Source: JAXDJH01 sp034663635
GTDB lineage: Bacteria > Actinomycetota > CADDZG01 > WHSQ01
DNA length: 64,000 bases
Reading direction: 5' to 3'
NCBI GenBank assembly: GCA_034663635.1
Contig: JAXDJH010000012.1
Coordinates: 1-64,000, forward strand
Part shown: positions 56,479 through 64,000 of the stretch, piece after piece
Layout of the letters: each line of letters opens with the position of its first letter
Position numbering within the stretch: position 1 is the stretch's first letter
Notes under the pieces: model-generated
What the model saw: only the letters and a program-made list of their open reading frames with translations
What the model was told of the DNA's origin: nothing
Database searches by the model: none
Made by a program: the position numbers and the translations under genes

Positions 56479-57171
56479 CTAGAAGAGACCGAGTTGTTCG
56501 GACGGACTCGGCTCCATCGCCGTAGCCATGGGTGGCTGTGCGGGAGGAACCGCGTCGAGCGTTTCTCGGACGAGGGCGAAGTCTTGCCGCATCGCGTCGA
56601 TCGTGCTCAGGCCCCCGAACTTGCCTCCGCGCAACGCCGCGGCCGGATGAAAAGTTGGGATGACCGTGGCACCTCGTCGCGGGTATTTCTGCCCCCGTGC
56701 TCGCGTGATCCCGATCTGCTCCTCGAGAATGAAGCGGGTAGCGAAGTTCCCGAGCGTGACGATCACTTTCGGTTGCATGTGTTGCAGTTGTGCGTCCAAG
56801 TAAGGGCGACAGGATTCGATCTCGTCTGGAAGCGGGTCGCGATTGCCGGGCGGCCTGCACTTCAAGACGTTGACGATCGCTACCTTCGTGCGGTCGAGGC
56901 CGACATCGGCCATCAACTGATCCAGCAGCTTGCCCGCCGCGCCTACGAACGGGATGCCTTCTTTGTCCTCGTGGAAGCCCGGGGCTTCCCCGATGAACAA
57001 CACTTCTGAATCGAGGTTGCCCGCGGCCCAGACGACCTGCGTCCTGGTTGCAGCCAGGCCACAGCGGGTGCAAACGAGTGCCTGGTCCCGGACGGCGTCG
57101 ATGTCTACGGACGTGGCCGCGGGGGGAGGCATCGTGTGAGCGTAGAAGCCCCCTAGGTAGGGGTCAACCAC
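56479..57171 (-). CDS. Uracil-DNA glycosylase, iron-sulfur family 4-like, with C-terminal clamp-binding motif
   Basis: The protein is 230 aa, or 217 from ATG 57132. It has the family-4 features CTRCGLAATRTQVVWAAG (two cluster Cys), VLFIGEAPGFHEDKEGIPFVGAAG, VNVLKCRPPGNRDP with a third Cys, and TFHPAAALRG. It removes uracil from DNA. The last residues, SEQLGLF, fit the QLxLF pentapeptide by which repair enzymes bind the beta sliding clamp. The start is uncertain between GTG 57171 and ATG 57132. It lies upstream of tsaE by 16 bases and may share its transcript. Confidence 0.9.
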   Translation of the reverse strand: MVDPYLGGFYAHTMPPPAATSVDIDAVRDQALVCTRCGLAATRTQVVWAAGNLDSEVLFIGEAPGFHEDKEGIPFVGAAGKLLDQLMADVGLDRTKVAIVNVLKCRPPGNRDPLPDEIESCRPYLDAQLQHMQPKVIVTLGNFATRFILEEQIGITRARGQKYPRRGATVIPTFHPAAALRGGKFGGLSTIDAMRQDFALVRETLDAVPPAQPPMATAMEPSPSEQLGLF

Positions 57172-57191
57172 TAGGCCCCAGGCACATCGGG

Positions 57192-58295
57192 CTATACGGA
57201 GAGTTTGCCGTCCTCCATCAAGACATCGCCATCGACGCTGATCCTGCCGCCCCGGCGCAGATCGCAGACCATGTCCCAGTGAACCGCCGACTCGTTCACT
57301 CCCCCAGTCTCCGGATAGGCCGCACCGAGGGCGAGGTGGATCGTCCCGCCGATCTTTTCGTCGAGCAGGATCTCACCGGTGAAGCCCGTGATCCCGAAGT
57401 TGGTGCCGATCCCGAGCTCGCCGAGGGTTCGGGAGCCGGGATCTGTGTCGAGGGTCTTGACCAGGAACTCCTCGTTACGGCTAGCGGTGGCGTCCACCAC
57501 TTTCCCGTTCTCGAACTCGAGCCTGATCCCCTCGACGGCTTGTCCTCCATAGATAGCCGGATAGCTGAAAGAGACGACTCCGCGGGTCTTGTCTTCGATC
57601 GGCCCCGTGAAGATCTCACCGTCCGGGAAATTAGAGGTCCCGTCCGCAGGTATGAACGTGCGGCCCCCGACCTCGAGGATCAAGTCGGTGCCCTCCCCCT
57701 CGATGTGGACCTCGTTTCGTCCCTTCATCCATTCGATGATCTTCTGATGATGAGCGGCGACCTTCTTCCACTCCGCGATGGGGTCGTCCATCTGGACCAG
57801 ACACGCTCCGTAGAAGAAGTCCTCGTACTCCTCGAGGCTCATCTCCGCATCCATCGCATGGGCTTCAGTGGGGAAAAGGGTCACATTCCAGCGGTACTCG
57901 CCCGACGCACCCCGCTGCATCCTGATGTCGAACAACTCTCGGCGGGCCTTCGCGACCTTCACCTGGCGCTCGGGATCCACCTTCGACAGCTGACGGGTGT
58001 TCACTTCGCTGATGATTGCGAACTCGACATCGAGGTTCTCATTGAGCCAGCGGTCCGTCTCCCAGATGTATTCGAGCTGATGTTCCTTGGCGAATCTGTA
58101 GAAGAGAGGTTGGGCCGCGGGGATATGCGCCCTGATCATCGGATGAGCGCCCTTCTCCAAGCACCGCCGATAGAGCGCCAGCATGAGCGGCTCGGCGACA
58201 TAGGACCCTCGGATGCCAACGAGGTCGTTTTCTTTCACCTCGACCGAGTAGTCGACGAGGATCTGGGCCATCTTTTCGACCCGAACATCTTTCAT
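57192..58295 (-). CDS. M29-family (thermophilic) metalloaminopeptidase
   Basis: This 367-aa protein matches AmpS/PepS/aminopeptidase T. Metal and catalytic residues are in TSNFPDGEIFTGP (Glu), SRNEEFL (Glu), GGTIHLALGAAYPETGG (His, Tyr) and SAVHWDMVCDLR (His, Asp). It releases N-terminal amino acids from peptides in the cytoplasm. It lies 12 bases downstream of the alpha/beta hydrolase gene. Confidence 0.94.
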   Translation of the reverse strand: MKDVRVEKMAQILVDYSVEVKENDLVGIRGSYVAEPLMLALYRRCLEKGAHPMIRAHIPAAQPLFYRFAKEHQLEYIWETDRWLNENLDVEFAIISEVNTRQLSKVDPERQVKVAKARRELFDIRMQRGASGEYRWNVTLFPTEAHAMDAEMSLEEYEDFFYGACLVQMDDPIAEWKKVAAHHQKIIEWMKGRNEVHIEGEGTDLILEVGGRTFIPADGTSNFPDGEIFTGPIEDKTRGVVSFSYPAIYGGQAVEGIRLEFENGKVVDATASRNEEFLVKTLDTDPGSRTLGELGIGTNFGITGFTGEILLDEKIGGTIHLALGAAYPETGGVNESAVHWDMVCDLRRGGRISVDGDVLMEDGKLSV

Positions 58296-58307
58296 GTCGT
58301 TTGCCTT

Positions 58308-59339
58308 TCAGTCTTCGTTGACCGGGCCCAGCACGTCGGAGAAGAAACCGTCAAGCATCCCGTTGAAGTCTCTGTGTCGTTCGAGCATGGTCATATGCCC
58401 GCTTCGTTGCAAGACCTTTAGTTCGGCCTTTGGAAGGTGTTCCGCCAGAAAATCGGACGCCTTGGACACGGTGAGGCGGTCGTGAGTTCCCGTGATCACC
58501 AAAGCCGGGACCGTGACATCCTCCAGCGCGTCGGTCACATCGAAGTCTCGATAGGACCGGAACAGGTCGAAGATCACGTCCGAAGGAGTCTCGGCCAGCA
58601 TGTCGTAGGTGAAGTCGACCTGCTTGGCCGAAGCCCGGGGGCCGAAAGCCGCGACAGAGACCGCTAGGAAAACCTGATCCGTGGGCTTGATGATCCGTCG
58701 GAGCCGCTCGACGCTCTCGTGGTAGTTGCCGATGGCATCGAGGGGATTCCTGGCCACCCGCTCCAGCCGCGAGAGAGCCGCTCCTCCGACTGTCGTTTCG
58801 TAGGCGGGGCGGTGAGTTGTGTTCGTAAGCACGAGGCCTTTGACGCGGGACCCGAGCTGGTCACGGTGAGCGATCGCGTAGTTGAGGGCGACCATCCCGC
58901 CGATCGAATGCCCGACGATCACCACTTCGTCGATCCCCGAGGAATCGATCACGGCTTCGAGGTCGTCCGCGAGAGCCGAGATCGTGTAATCCGCATCCCC
59001 CTTCGGCTGCGAGAGCCCATGACCGCGTAGATCGAAGAAGATCAACCGACGTCCTTCGAATGCACGCATCTGGTAGTGCCAGACATCGGTACGCAGGGCA
59101 GAGCCGTGCATGAACACGATGCCGGTCTTGGAATCGGGGGGACCCACCTCTTCGACGAAGAGTTGGGCTCCATCCGGACGAGCGAGCATCGTCGATCGAT
59201 CGCCGCGTCGCTTGCCAAAGGGCTCGCCGGCTTCGGGATCGTTTCGGCGGCGGCGGTTCACCATGCTTCGTTGCGCGACAAGCCCGGCCCCCACGCCGAC
59301 CGCGGTGCCCGCCAGTGCGAACAAACCCTTGCGCGCCAT
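58308..59339 (-). CDS. Alpha/beta-fold hydrolase with N-terminal membrane segment
   Basis: The protein is 343 aa. A hydrophobic N-terminus (GLFALAGTAVGVGAGLVAQRS) may anchor it. The hydrolase core has the HGS oxyanion region MHGSALRTDVWHYQM, the elbow VIVGHSIGGMVAL (nucleophile Ser), an Asp in ITGTHDRLTVSK and a His in RSGHMTMLERH. This pattern is common in Actinobacteria just before alr in the alr-tsa neighbourhood. The substrate is unknown. The ATG is one base from the alr stop. Confidence 0.9.
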   Translation of the reverse strand: MARKGLFALAGTAVGVGAGLVAQRSMVNRRRRNDPEAGEPFGKRRGDRSTMLARPDGAQLFVEEVGPPDSKTGIVFMHGSALRTDVWHYQMRAFEGRRLIFFDLRGHGLSQPKGDADYTISALADDLEAVIDSSGIDEVVIVGHSIGGMVALNYAIAHRDQLGSRVKGLVLTNTTHRPAYETTVGGAALSRLERVARNPLDAIGNYHESVERLRRIIKPTDQVFLAVSVAAFGPRASAKQVDFTYDMLAETPSDVIFDLFRSYRDFDVTDALEDVTVPALVITGTHDRLTVSKASDFLAEHLPKAELKVLQRSGHMTMLERHRDFNGMLDGFFSDVLGPVNED

Positions 59340-60487
59340 CAGATCGCCTCGTTAAGAAACACTCGAGGGACGCGGGATGGAATCCTCGTCGTCACTTCGT
59401 AGTTGATGGTGCCGATGTGCAACGCGAGCTCCTCAGCCGACACGCCGTCCTCTCCGTCGTCTCCTATCAAGGTGGCCACCGCGCCCGTCTCTACGTCTGC
59501 GTCGCCGATGTCCACCATGAATTGATCCATGCAAACGGTCCCCGAAACCCGGTGCCGTTGACCGTCGATCACGACATCCGAGCGACCGGATAGACGGCGG
59601 TCGTATCCATCGGCATACCCGGCAGTGATAGTGACGATCTTGCTCGCTTCCTTCAGCTCGTAGTTGAGGCCATATGAGACCGCGTCGCCGGCCGGGACCT
59701 GCTTGACCATGTTCACGCGCGCCCTCAGCGCTAAGGCTGCATGCAGATCGATGGTGCCCATGAGCTCGGCACTCGGCCACAATCCATACGCCGCGATGCC
59801 GCACCGAACGAGGTCGAATCGAGTGTCGGGGTGAGCGATCGTTGCGGCCGAGTTGGCGAGATGCCGGTACTTGAGGACCACTCCGGCGCGTTCGATCTGG
59901 CCGAGCAACTCTTCGAAGAGCTCAAGTTGCTTTCGGGTGAAGGGATGGTCGGGGACATCGGCCACGGCCAGATGGCTCCACGCGCCTTCGATCACGATCC
60001 CATCGAGACTCTTAAGCCGGCGGAGCGCGTCTGGGAGATCATCGGCGAGCAGACCCACACGGTGCATCCCGGTGTCGAGTTTGACGTGAACGGCGACGGG
60101 GCTGCCGGCGCTTGCAGCTGCATCCGCCAGTGCCTGGGCGAACGGCTCCGTGTAAACCGTAGGAGTCAGATCCCGTTCGATCATGGTCGGCGCCGCTTCA
60201 TAGGGAGGTTCGGTAAAGACGTGGATCGGAACCTCGATACCCGCGTCCCGCAGGTGTATCCCCTCGGCCACTCGCGCGACCCCAAGTCGGGTCGCTCCGC
60301 CTTCGAGCATCGCTCTGGCGGACTCGGGGTTCCCGTGCCCGTATGCGTAACCCTTGACGACGCCCATTACCTCGGCGCCTTCGGCCCTTTCAGCAAGCGC
60401 GCGGATGTTGTGTCTTATCGCGTCTAGGTCAACCTCGGCCCAAACGGAGTGGCCGCGAGCGACGATCTCGGCGCGAGTGAGGCTCAT
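59339..60487 (-). CDS. alr: Alanine racemase
   Basis: The 382-aa PLP enzyme has the Lys in VMGVVKGYAYGHG (K45; the usual KANAYGHG is altered to KGYAYGHG), the middle VKLDTGMHRVG, and CMDQFMVDIGD in the C-terminal domain. VSYGLNYEL carries the second catalytic Tyr. It makes D-alanine for peptidoglycan. It overlaps the nnr gene by four bases. Confidence 0.95.
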   Translation of the reverse strand: MSLTRAEIVARGHSVWAEVDLDAIRHNIRALAERAEGAEVMGVVKGYAYGHGNPESARAMLEGGATRLGVARVAEGIHLRDAGIEVPIHVFTEPPYEAAPTMIERDLTPTVYTEPFAQALADAAASAGSPVAVHVKLDTGMHRVGLLADDLPDALRRLKSLDGIVIEGAWSHLAVADVPDHPFTRKQLELFEELLGQIERAGVVLKYRHLANSAATIAHPDTRFDLVRCGIAAYGLWPSAELMGTIDLHAALALRARVNMVKQVPAGDAVSYGLNYELKEASKIVTITAGYADGYDRRLSGRSDVVIDGQRHRVSGTVCMDQFMVDIGDADVETGAVATLIGDDGEDGVSAEELALHIGTINYEVTTRIPSRVPRVFLNEAI

Positions 60488-62004
60488 GGCTCCCAGGGTA
60501 GTGCCGCGACGAGAGCAATCGCCTCGGGGAGGGCCTCGATGACGTCGGAGGGAAGGACCCCCTGCGGGACCCCCGACCGTCCTCGCACGAGCGAACCCGC
60601 GAGTCCGTGGACGTAGGCCGCAGCACCCGCCGCCTCACGTGGAGCGAGGCCTGCAGCGAGGTAGGTCCCAACGATGCCTGTGAGGACGTCGCCCGAGCCG
60701 CCAACTGCAAGCTCCGGCCCGCCGGTCGGATTGACGAGTACGGGCGACCCCGGCGAAGCGATAAGGGTCCTTCGGCCCTTGAGCAGCACCGTGCAGCCGA
60801 AGCGATGGCTCGCTTCCGTAACCGCCCCGAGCCTGTCTGCTTGGATCGCCTTCGAATCGCGATCTAGTAGCCGACCGAGTTCCCCGGGATGCGGTGTGAT
60901 CACCACTGGCCCCTTTGACGCACGTCTTTCGAGAACGCCGGTGTCGTCCGCAAGAACGTTCAACGCATCTGCGTCGAGAACCATCGGGCCCTCGTAGGAA
61001 CTCATCAAACTTTCTATGAAAGAACGTTGTGCGTCTCCGGTGCCTATGCCGGGGCCGGTTGCAACCGCTTGGGCTCCGTCGAGCGCGTCCTTGAATCGCG
61101 TAACCGAGGATTCGTCGAAACTCTCATCCGCTACCACTCGAACGAGCAGTTCGGGGGCCGAAGAGGCGGCGGCTCGGACGGCTTCAACGCAGCCGAGGCG
61201 CACGTATCCGGCGCCGGCTCGAAGAGCGGCACGAGACGTGAGCACCGCCGCACCCGGCATCTCGTCGGAGCCGGCCATGATCGCGATCACGCCGGAGCTC
61301 TTCTTGTGGGCGTCGGGCAATCGCTTGGGGAGCCACCCCGCGACGTCTTCCGCTTCGATCAACAGAGCGGTTGCGTCGCGCGTTGCGATACCGATGTCGA
61401 CTACCTCTACATGCCCAGCGTGATCCAAACCGGGCGCGAACGCGGTACCGATCTTCTCGACGGCGATGCACACGGTTACGTCGGCTTTGATCGCGTGCGG
61501 TCCGGCCGATCCGGTCGCGCCGTTGACTCCCGAAGGGATATCGATCGCGAGCACGGAGGCGCCCGACTCATTGATCGAGTCGATCGCTTCACGGAACGGA
61601 CTTTCAACCGACCCTTTGAACCCAGTGCCGAAGATCGCGTCCACCACGACATCGCAGTCCATCAGTCGATCCGAGAACGAGGAGACCCGGCAACCAACTG
61701 CGACGAGTCTCTCGAAGTGGAGCTTCGACGCTCCTTCGAGGGCATCGGGATCGACAAGGGGGCAACAAACGACGGTCAGCCCCGCTATGTGAAGAACGCG
61801 GGCGGCGACGAACCCGTCGCCGCCGTTGTTTCCCTTCCCACAAACGACCGTCACCCGTTTGCCGTAACGCCCACCGGCCAGATCGACGACCGCCCGCGCT
61901 ACAGCGCGCCCCGCCCGCTCCATCAGGACTTCGCCGGACGTGCCCGAAGAGATGGTGGCCTCGTCGGCCGATCGCATCTCCTCGGGCGTGAGGAGCGGTC
62001 TCAC
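60484..62004 (-). CDS. nnr: Bifunctional NAD(P)H-hydrate epimerase/ADP-dependent (S)-NAD(P)H-hydrate dehydratase
   Basis: The protein is 506 aa. The N-terminal epimerase domain has VVCGKGNNGGDGFVAARVL (about 54-70) and VDAIFGTGFKGSV. The C-terminal carbohydrate-kinase-like dehydratase has MAGSDEMPGAAVLTSRAALRAGAGYVR, VVITPHPGELGRLL and AVGGSGDVLTGI. It repairs hydrated NADH and NADPH. This YjeF-type fusion is usual beside alr and tsaE. Confidence 0.96.
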   Translation of the reverse strand: MRPLLTPEEMRSADEATISSGTSGEVLMERAGRAVARAVVDLAGGRYGKRVTVVCGKGNNGGDGFVAARVLHIAGLTVVCCPLVDPDALEGASKLHFERLVAVGCRVSSFSDRLMDCDVVVDAIFGTGFKGSVESPFREAIDSINESGASVLAIDIPSGVNGATGSAGPHAIKADVTVCIAVEKIGTAFAPGLDHAGHVEVVDIGIATRDATALLIEAEDVAGWLPKRLPDAHKKSSGVIAIMAGSDEMPGAAVLTSRAALRAGAGYVRLGCVEAVRAAASSAPELLVRVVADESFDESSVTRFKDALDGAQAVATGPGIGTGDAQRSFIESLMSSYEGPMVLDADALNVLADDTGVLERRASKGPVVITPHPGELGRLLDRDSKAIQADRLGAVTEASHRFGCTVLLKGRRTLIASPGSPVLVNPTGGPELAVGGSGDVLTGIVGTYLAAGLAPREAAGAAAYVHGLAGSLVRGRSGVPQGVLPSDVIEALPEAIALVAALPWEP

Positions 62005-62014
62005 CCCGCGTCCC

Positions 62015-63850
62015 CTACTCGACCGTGACGCTCTTCGCCAGGTTGCGCGGCTTGTCCGGGGACAAGCCTCGTTCTTTGGCGACGAAATAAGCGAGCAACT
62101 GCAGAGGGATGGTGTCGAGGATGGGACTCAAGAGCGGTTTCGTGGTCGGAACCTCGAACAGTTCGTTGGCCAGAGACCTTGCCCTGTCATCGCCTTGGGG
62201 CGCTATGAGAATCGTGTCCGCCCCGCGCGCCCTAACCTCCTCGACGTTCGCCAGCATCTTGTCGTAGAGACGTTGACCGGTCAGAACAGCGACCACCGGC
62301 ACGCCCTCTTCAATGAGCGCGATCGCGCCGTGCTTCAACTCTCCCGCCGGGTAACCCTCGGCATGGATGTAGGAGATCTCCTTGAGCTTGAGGGCCCCCT
62401 CCAACGCCACGGCGGTGCCCACGCCGCGGCCGATGAAGATGAAGTCGCGCGCCTCCGAGTAGCGCTTCGCAGCGCGCTGCACCTCGCCCTGGATGGACAA
62501 GACCTCCTCGACCTGATCGGGCAACGCCCGCATCGCATCGATGGTCTCGGCGATCTTTGCCGGATCCATGCTGCCTCTCTCCTGAGCCAGGTACAACGCG
62601 AACACGTTCAACGCGACGAGCTGCGCGAGGAACGTCTTGGTCGCGGCGACACCGATCTCGGGGCCCGCATGAGTGAAGAGCACGGCATCGGCGTCGCGCG
62701 TGATCGACGATCCGACGACGTTGGTGACGGCTACGACTTTCGCTCCCATCTCTTGAGCGAACCTCACTGCTGCAAGCGTGTCTGCGGTCTCTCCGGACTG
62801 GGCGATGCCGATTACGAGAGACGAGTCGTCCAATACCGGGTCCCGGTAACGGAACTCGGACGCAAGGTCCAACTCGACTGGGATGCGGGTGTAATGCTCG
62901 ATCGAGTGCTTCGCGGCCATGCCGGCGTGGAATGACGTTCCACACGCGACAACGACGATCTTCGTGATCCGCCTCAGCGCCTCAGCATCCCAGTGGACTT
63001 CGTCGAGCACGATGCGACCGGCTTGGTCGAAACGTCCGCGCAGCGTGTCTCGGACGACGCGGGGCTGCTCGAAGATCTCCTTCAGCATGAAGTCTTCGTA
63101 GCCGCCCTTCTCTGCGGCGGCCATATCCCACTCGACGTGAACCCGTTCGGGTTCGATCTCTTCGCCTTCGAAGGTGAAGACGCGAACCGAGCCCGGCTCC
63201 ACCAACGCGATCTGCCGGTTGTCGAGCGGGATCACGTCGCGCGTGTAGTCGAGCAGTGCAGGGATATCCGATGCAACGAGGCCAACTCCAGGAGCCGAGC
63301 CGACGATGATCGGCGGCTCTTGACGAGCTACGACGATCTGCTCGGGCTCGTCGGCGTGGATGCACACGAGAGCGAACGCGCCCTCGAGCACGTGAACGGC
63401 GTCCTGCACCGCTTCACGCAGGGTGCAACCCTTCTTCTTCATGATCGACTCGATCAGATGGGCCGCGACCTCGGTGTCGGTTTCCGACCTGAACTCATGT
63501 CCGTCTTCGATGAGCTGCGCGCGCAGTAGATCGTGGTTCTCGATGATTCCGTTGTGAACGATCGCGAGGCGACCCTCGCAATCGGTGTGCGGATGGGCGT
63601 TGCTGTCGGTAGGCGCGCCGTGCGTCGCCCACCTCGTGTGTCCGATCCCAAGCGAGCCTTCCATCGGCTTGCCGTCGATCGCTCCGATCAACTCGCTGAG
63701 TCGACCGGCCTTTCGTTCCGTCCGGATCGCACCGTCTTCGAGGACGGCGACACCGGAAGAGTCGTACCCGCGGTATTCGAGCTTGGCCATCCCGTCCAGA
63801 AGGACCGGCAGCGCTTGCCCGTCACCGACGTATCCGACGATGCCACACAA
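62015..63850 (-). CDS. glmS: Glutamine-fructose-6-phosphate aminotransferase (isomerizing)
   Basis: From TTG 63850 the protein is 611 aa with Cys as residue 2 (CGIVGYVGDG), the N-terminal nucleophile after Met removal. GAGAGGAG lies seven bases before the TTG. The longer frame to 63910 would bury the Cys and must be wrong. The glutaminase domain has GHTRWATHG; two SIS domains follow (VACGTSFHAGMAAK, IGIAQSGETADT), and it ends LAKSVTVE. It makes glucosamine-6-phosphate for peptidoglycan. Confidence 0.97.
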   Translation of the reverse strand: MCGIVGYVGDGQALPVLLDGMAKLEYRGYDSSGVAVLEDGAIRTERKAGRLSELIGAIDGKPMEGSLGIGHTRWATHGAPTDSNAHPHTDCEGRLAIVHNGIIENHDLLRAQLIEDGHEFRSETDTEVAAHLIESIMKKKGCTLREAVQDAVHVLEGAFALVCIHADEPEQIVVARQEPPIIVGSAPGVGLVASDIPALLDYTRDVIPLDNRQIALVEPGSVRVFTFEGEEIEPERVHVEWDMAAAEKGGYEDFMLKEIFEQPRVVRDTLRGRFDQAGRIVLDEVHWDAEALRRITKIVVVACGTSFHAGMAAKHSIEHYTRIPVELDLASEFRYRDPVLDDSSLVIGIAQSGETADTLAAVRFAQEMGAKVVAVTNVVGSSITRDADAVLFTHAGPEIGVAATKTFLAQLVALNVFALYLAQERGSMDPAKIAETIDAMRALPDQVEEVLSIQGEVQRAAKRYSEARDFIFIGRGVGTAVALEGALKLKEISYIHAEGYPAGELKHGAIALIEEGVPVVAVLTGQRLYDKMLANVEEVRARGADTILIAPQGDDRARSLANELFEVPTTKPLLSPILDTIPLQLLAYFVAKERGLSPDKPRNLAKSVTVE

Positions 63851-63956
63851 AGGCGTACTCCTCTCGTTCAACGCGCCGTGCCATCTAGGCGCAGGCCATA
63901 GAGCGCGCATAGCTAGGGTTCGTTTCCGAGAGGGCCACGCCGGAGCCGGTTTGTGT

Positions 63957-63974
63957 CCCGGGATCGCTCCCGGG
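63957..63974. terminator. GC hairpin at the right edge
   Basis: CCCGGGA (63957-63963) pairs with TCCCGGG (63968-63974) around TCGC. It lies about 107 bp upstream of glmS and may end a transcript entering from the right. No strong U tract is visible. The remaining 63851-64000 holds no gene that I can see. Confidence 0.45.
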
Positions 63975-64000
63975 GTTTGTCGGCACCGTCACGACCGTGG

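Noticed and set aside
63851..63910. Longer glmS beginning at 63910
   Set aside because: GlmS needs Cys right after the initiator Met. Only the TTG at 63850, with GAGAGGAG upstream, gives that.
1..64000. tRNA or rRNA genes, insertion sequences, integrases, prophage or defence systems
   Set aside because: I saw no tRNA-like T-loop with matching acceptor stem, no rRNA motif, no transposase, integrase or nuclease-based defence gene. The window looks like core chromosome.

Overview
This 64 kb window is GC-rich, densely packed chromosomal DNA. It holds about 64 protein-coding genes and no rRNA, tRNA, insertion sequence, prophage or CRISPR array that I could see. The gene set points to a deep-branching actinobacterium (Actinomycetota). 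The evidence is an F420-dependent NADPH reductase, a GuaB3-type IMP dehydrogenase-like protein, an actinobacterial succinate dehydrogenase, an AccD-AccA fusion, a two-subunit methylmalonyl-CoA mutase, DUF5667 and TipA-type regulators, and frequent GTG/TTG starts. No marker fixes the class or genus.

Layout. 0-4.2 kb: an ACT-domain fragment, a TipA-like MerR regulator with its own 19-bp-spacer promoter, an HExxH membrane protein, YjbQ, a histidine-rich membrane protein with a cyclic-nucleotide domain, and a YhhN protein. 4.2-9.4 kb: npdG and the large mutase subunit (minus), divergent from sdhD-sdhA-sdhB. 9.4-14.9 kb: a DUF218 protein, a class III cyclase, an acyl-CoA ligase, a PAS histidine kinase and a YbbN-like thioredoxin. 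14.9-18.3 kb: mdh-icd divergent from citrate synthase. 18.3-20.6 kb: a sigma factor/DUF5667 pair divergent from a very acidic low-complexity protein. 20.6-25.2 kb: folD, an MFS transporter behind a possible leader peptide, and purH-purN. 25.2-31.5 kb: an esterase, sucD-sucC, the B12 subunit of the mutase, the carboxyltransferase fusion, a membrane cyclophilin and a lipoprotein. 31.5-41 kb: pcrA, a flippase, guaA, a PrmC paralogue, an Lrp regulator behind two tiny coupled ORFs, guaB3 and gmd. 41-43.4 kb: a secreted transglycosylase behind a CRP-like site, an ArsR/SRPBCC pair, a VOC protein and a GNAT. 43.4-47.5 kb: sat, a phosphodiesterase-family gene, cysC and a PHP phosphatase in one operon. 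47.7-51.3 kb: an unknown gene, an M23 peptidase, a tandem GNAT and a single-domain receiver. 51.3-53.3 kb: groES-groEL under a CIRCE operator. 53.4-57.2 kb: tsaE-tsaB-rimI-tsaD and a family-4-like uracil-DNA glycosylase. 57.2-63.9 kb: an M29 aminopeptidase, an alpha/beta hydrolase, alr, the nnr fusion and glmS.

How it fits together. Much of the TCA cycle lies within 28 kb: citrate synthase, isocitrate dehydrogenase, succinyl-CoA ligase, succinate dehydrogenase and malate dehydrogenase. Methylmalonyl-CoA mutase feeds succinyl-CoA into it. FolD supplies one-carbon units that can reach the two formyl-transfer steps of PurN and PurH, and guaA and guaB3 serve guanylate metabolism. Alr, GlmS, the transglycosylase and the M23 peptidase serve the cell wall. 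The sulfate-activation operon has no reductase beside it, which suggests PAPS made for transfer or an unlinked assimilation pathway. The most unusual items are the two small ORFs ahead of the Lrp gene, the histidine-rich membrane protein with a cyclic-nucleotide domain, the acidic-tail pair around the sigma factor, and several well-formed operators (TipA-type, CRP-like, ArsR-type, CIRCE).
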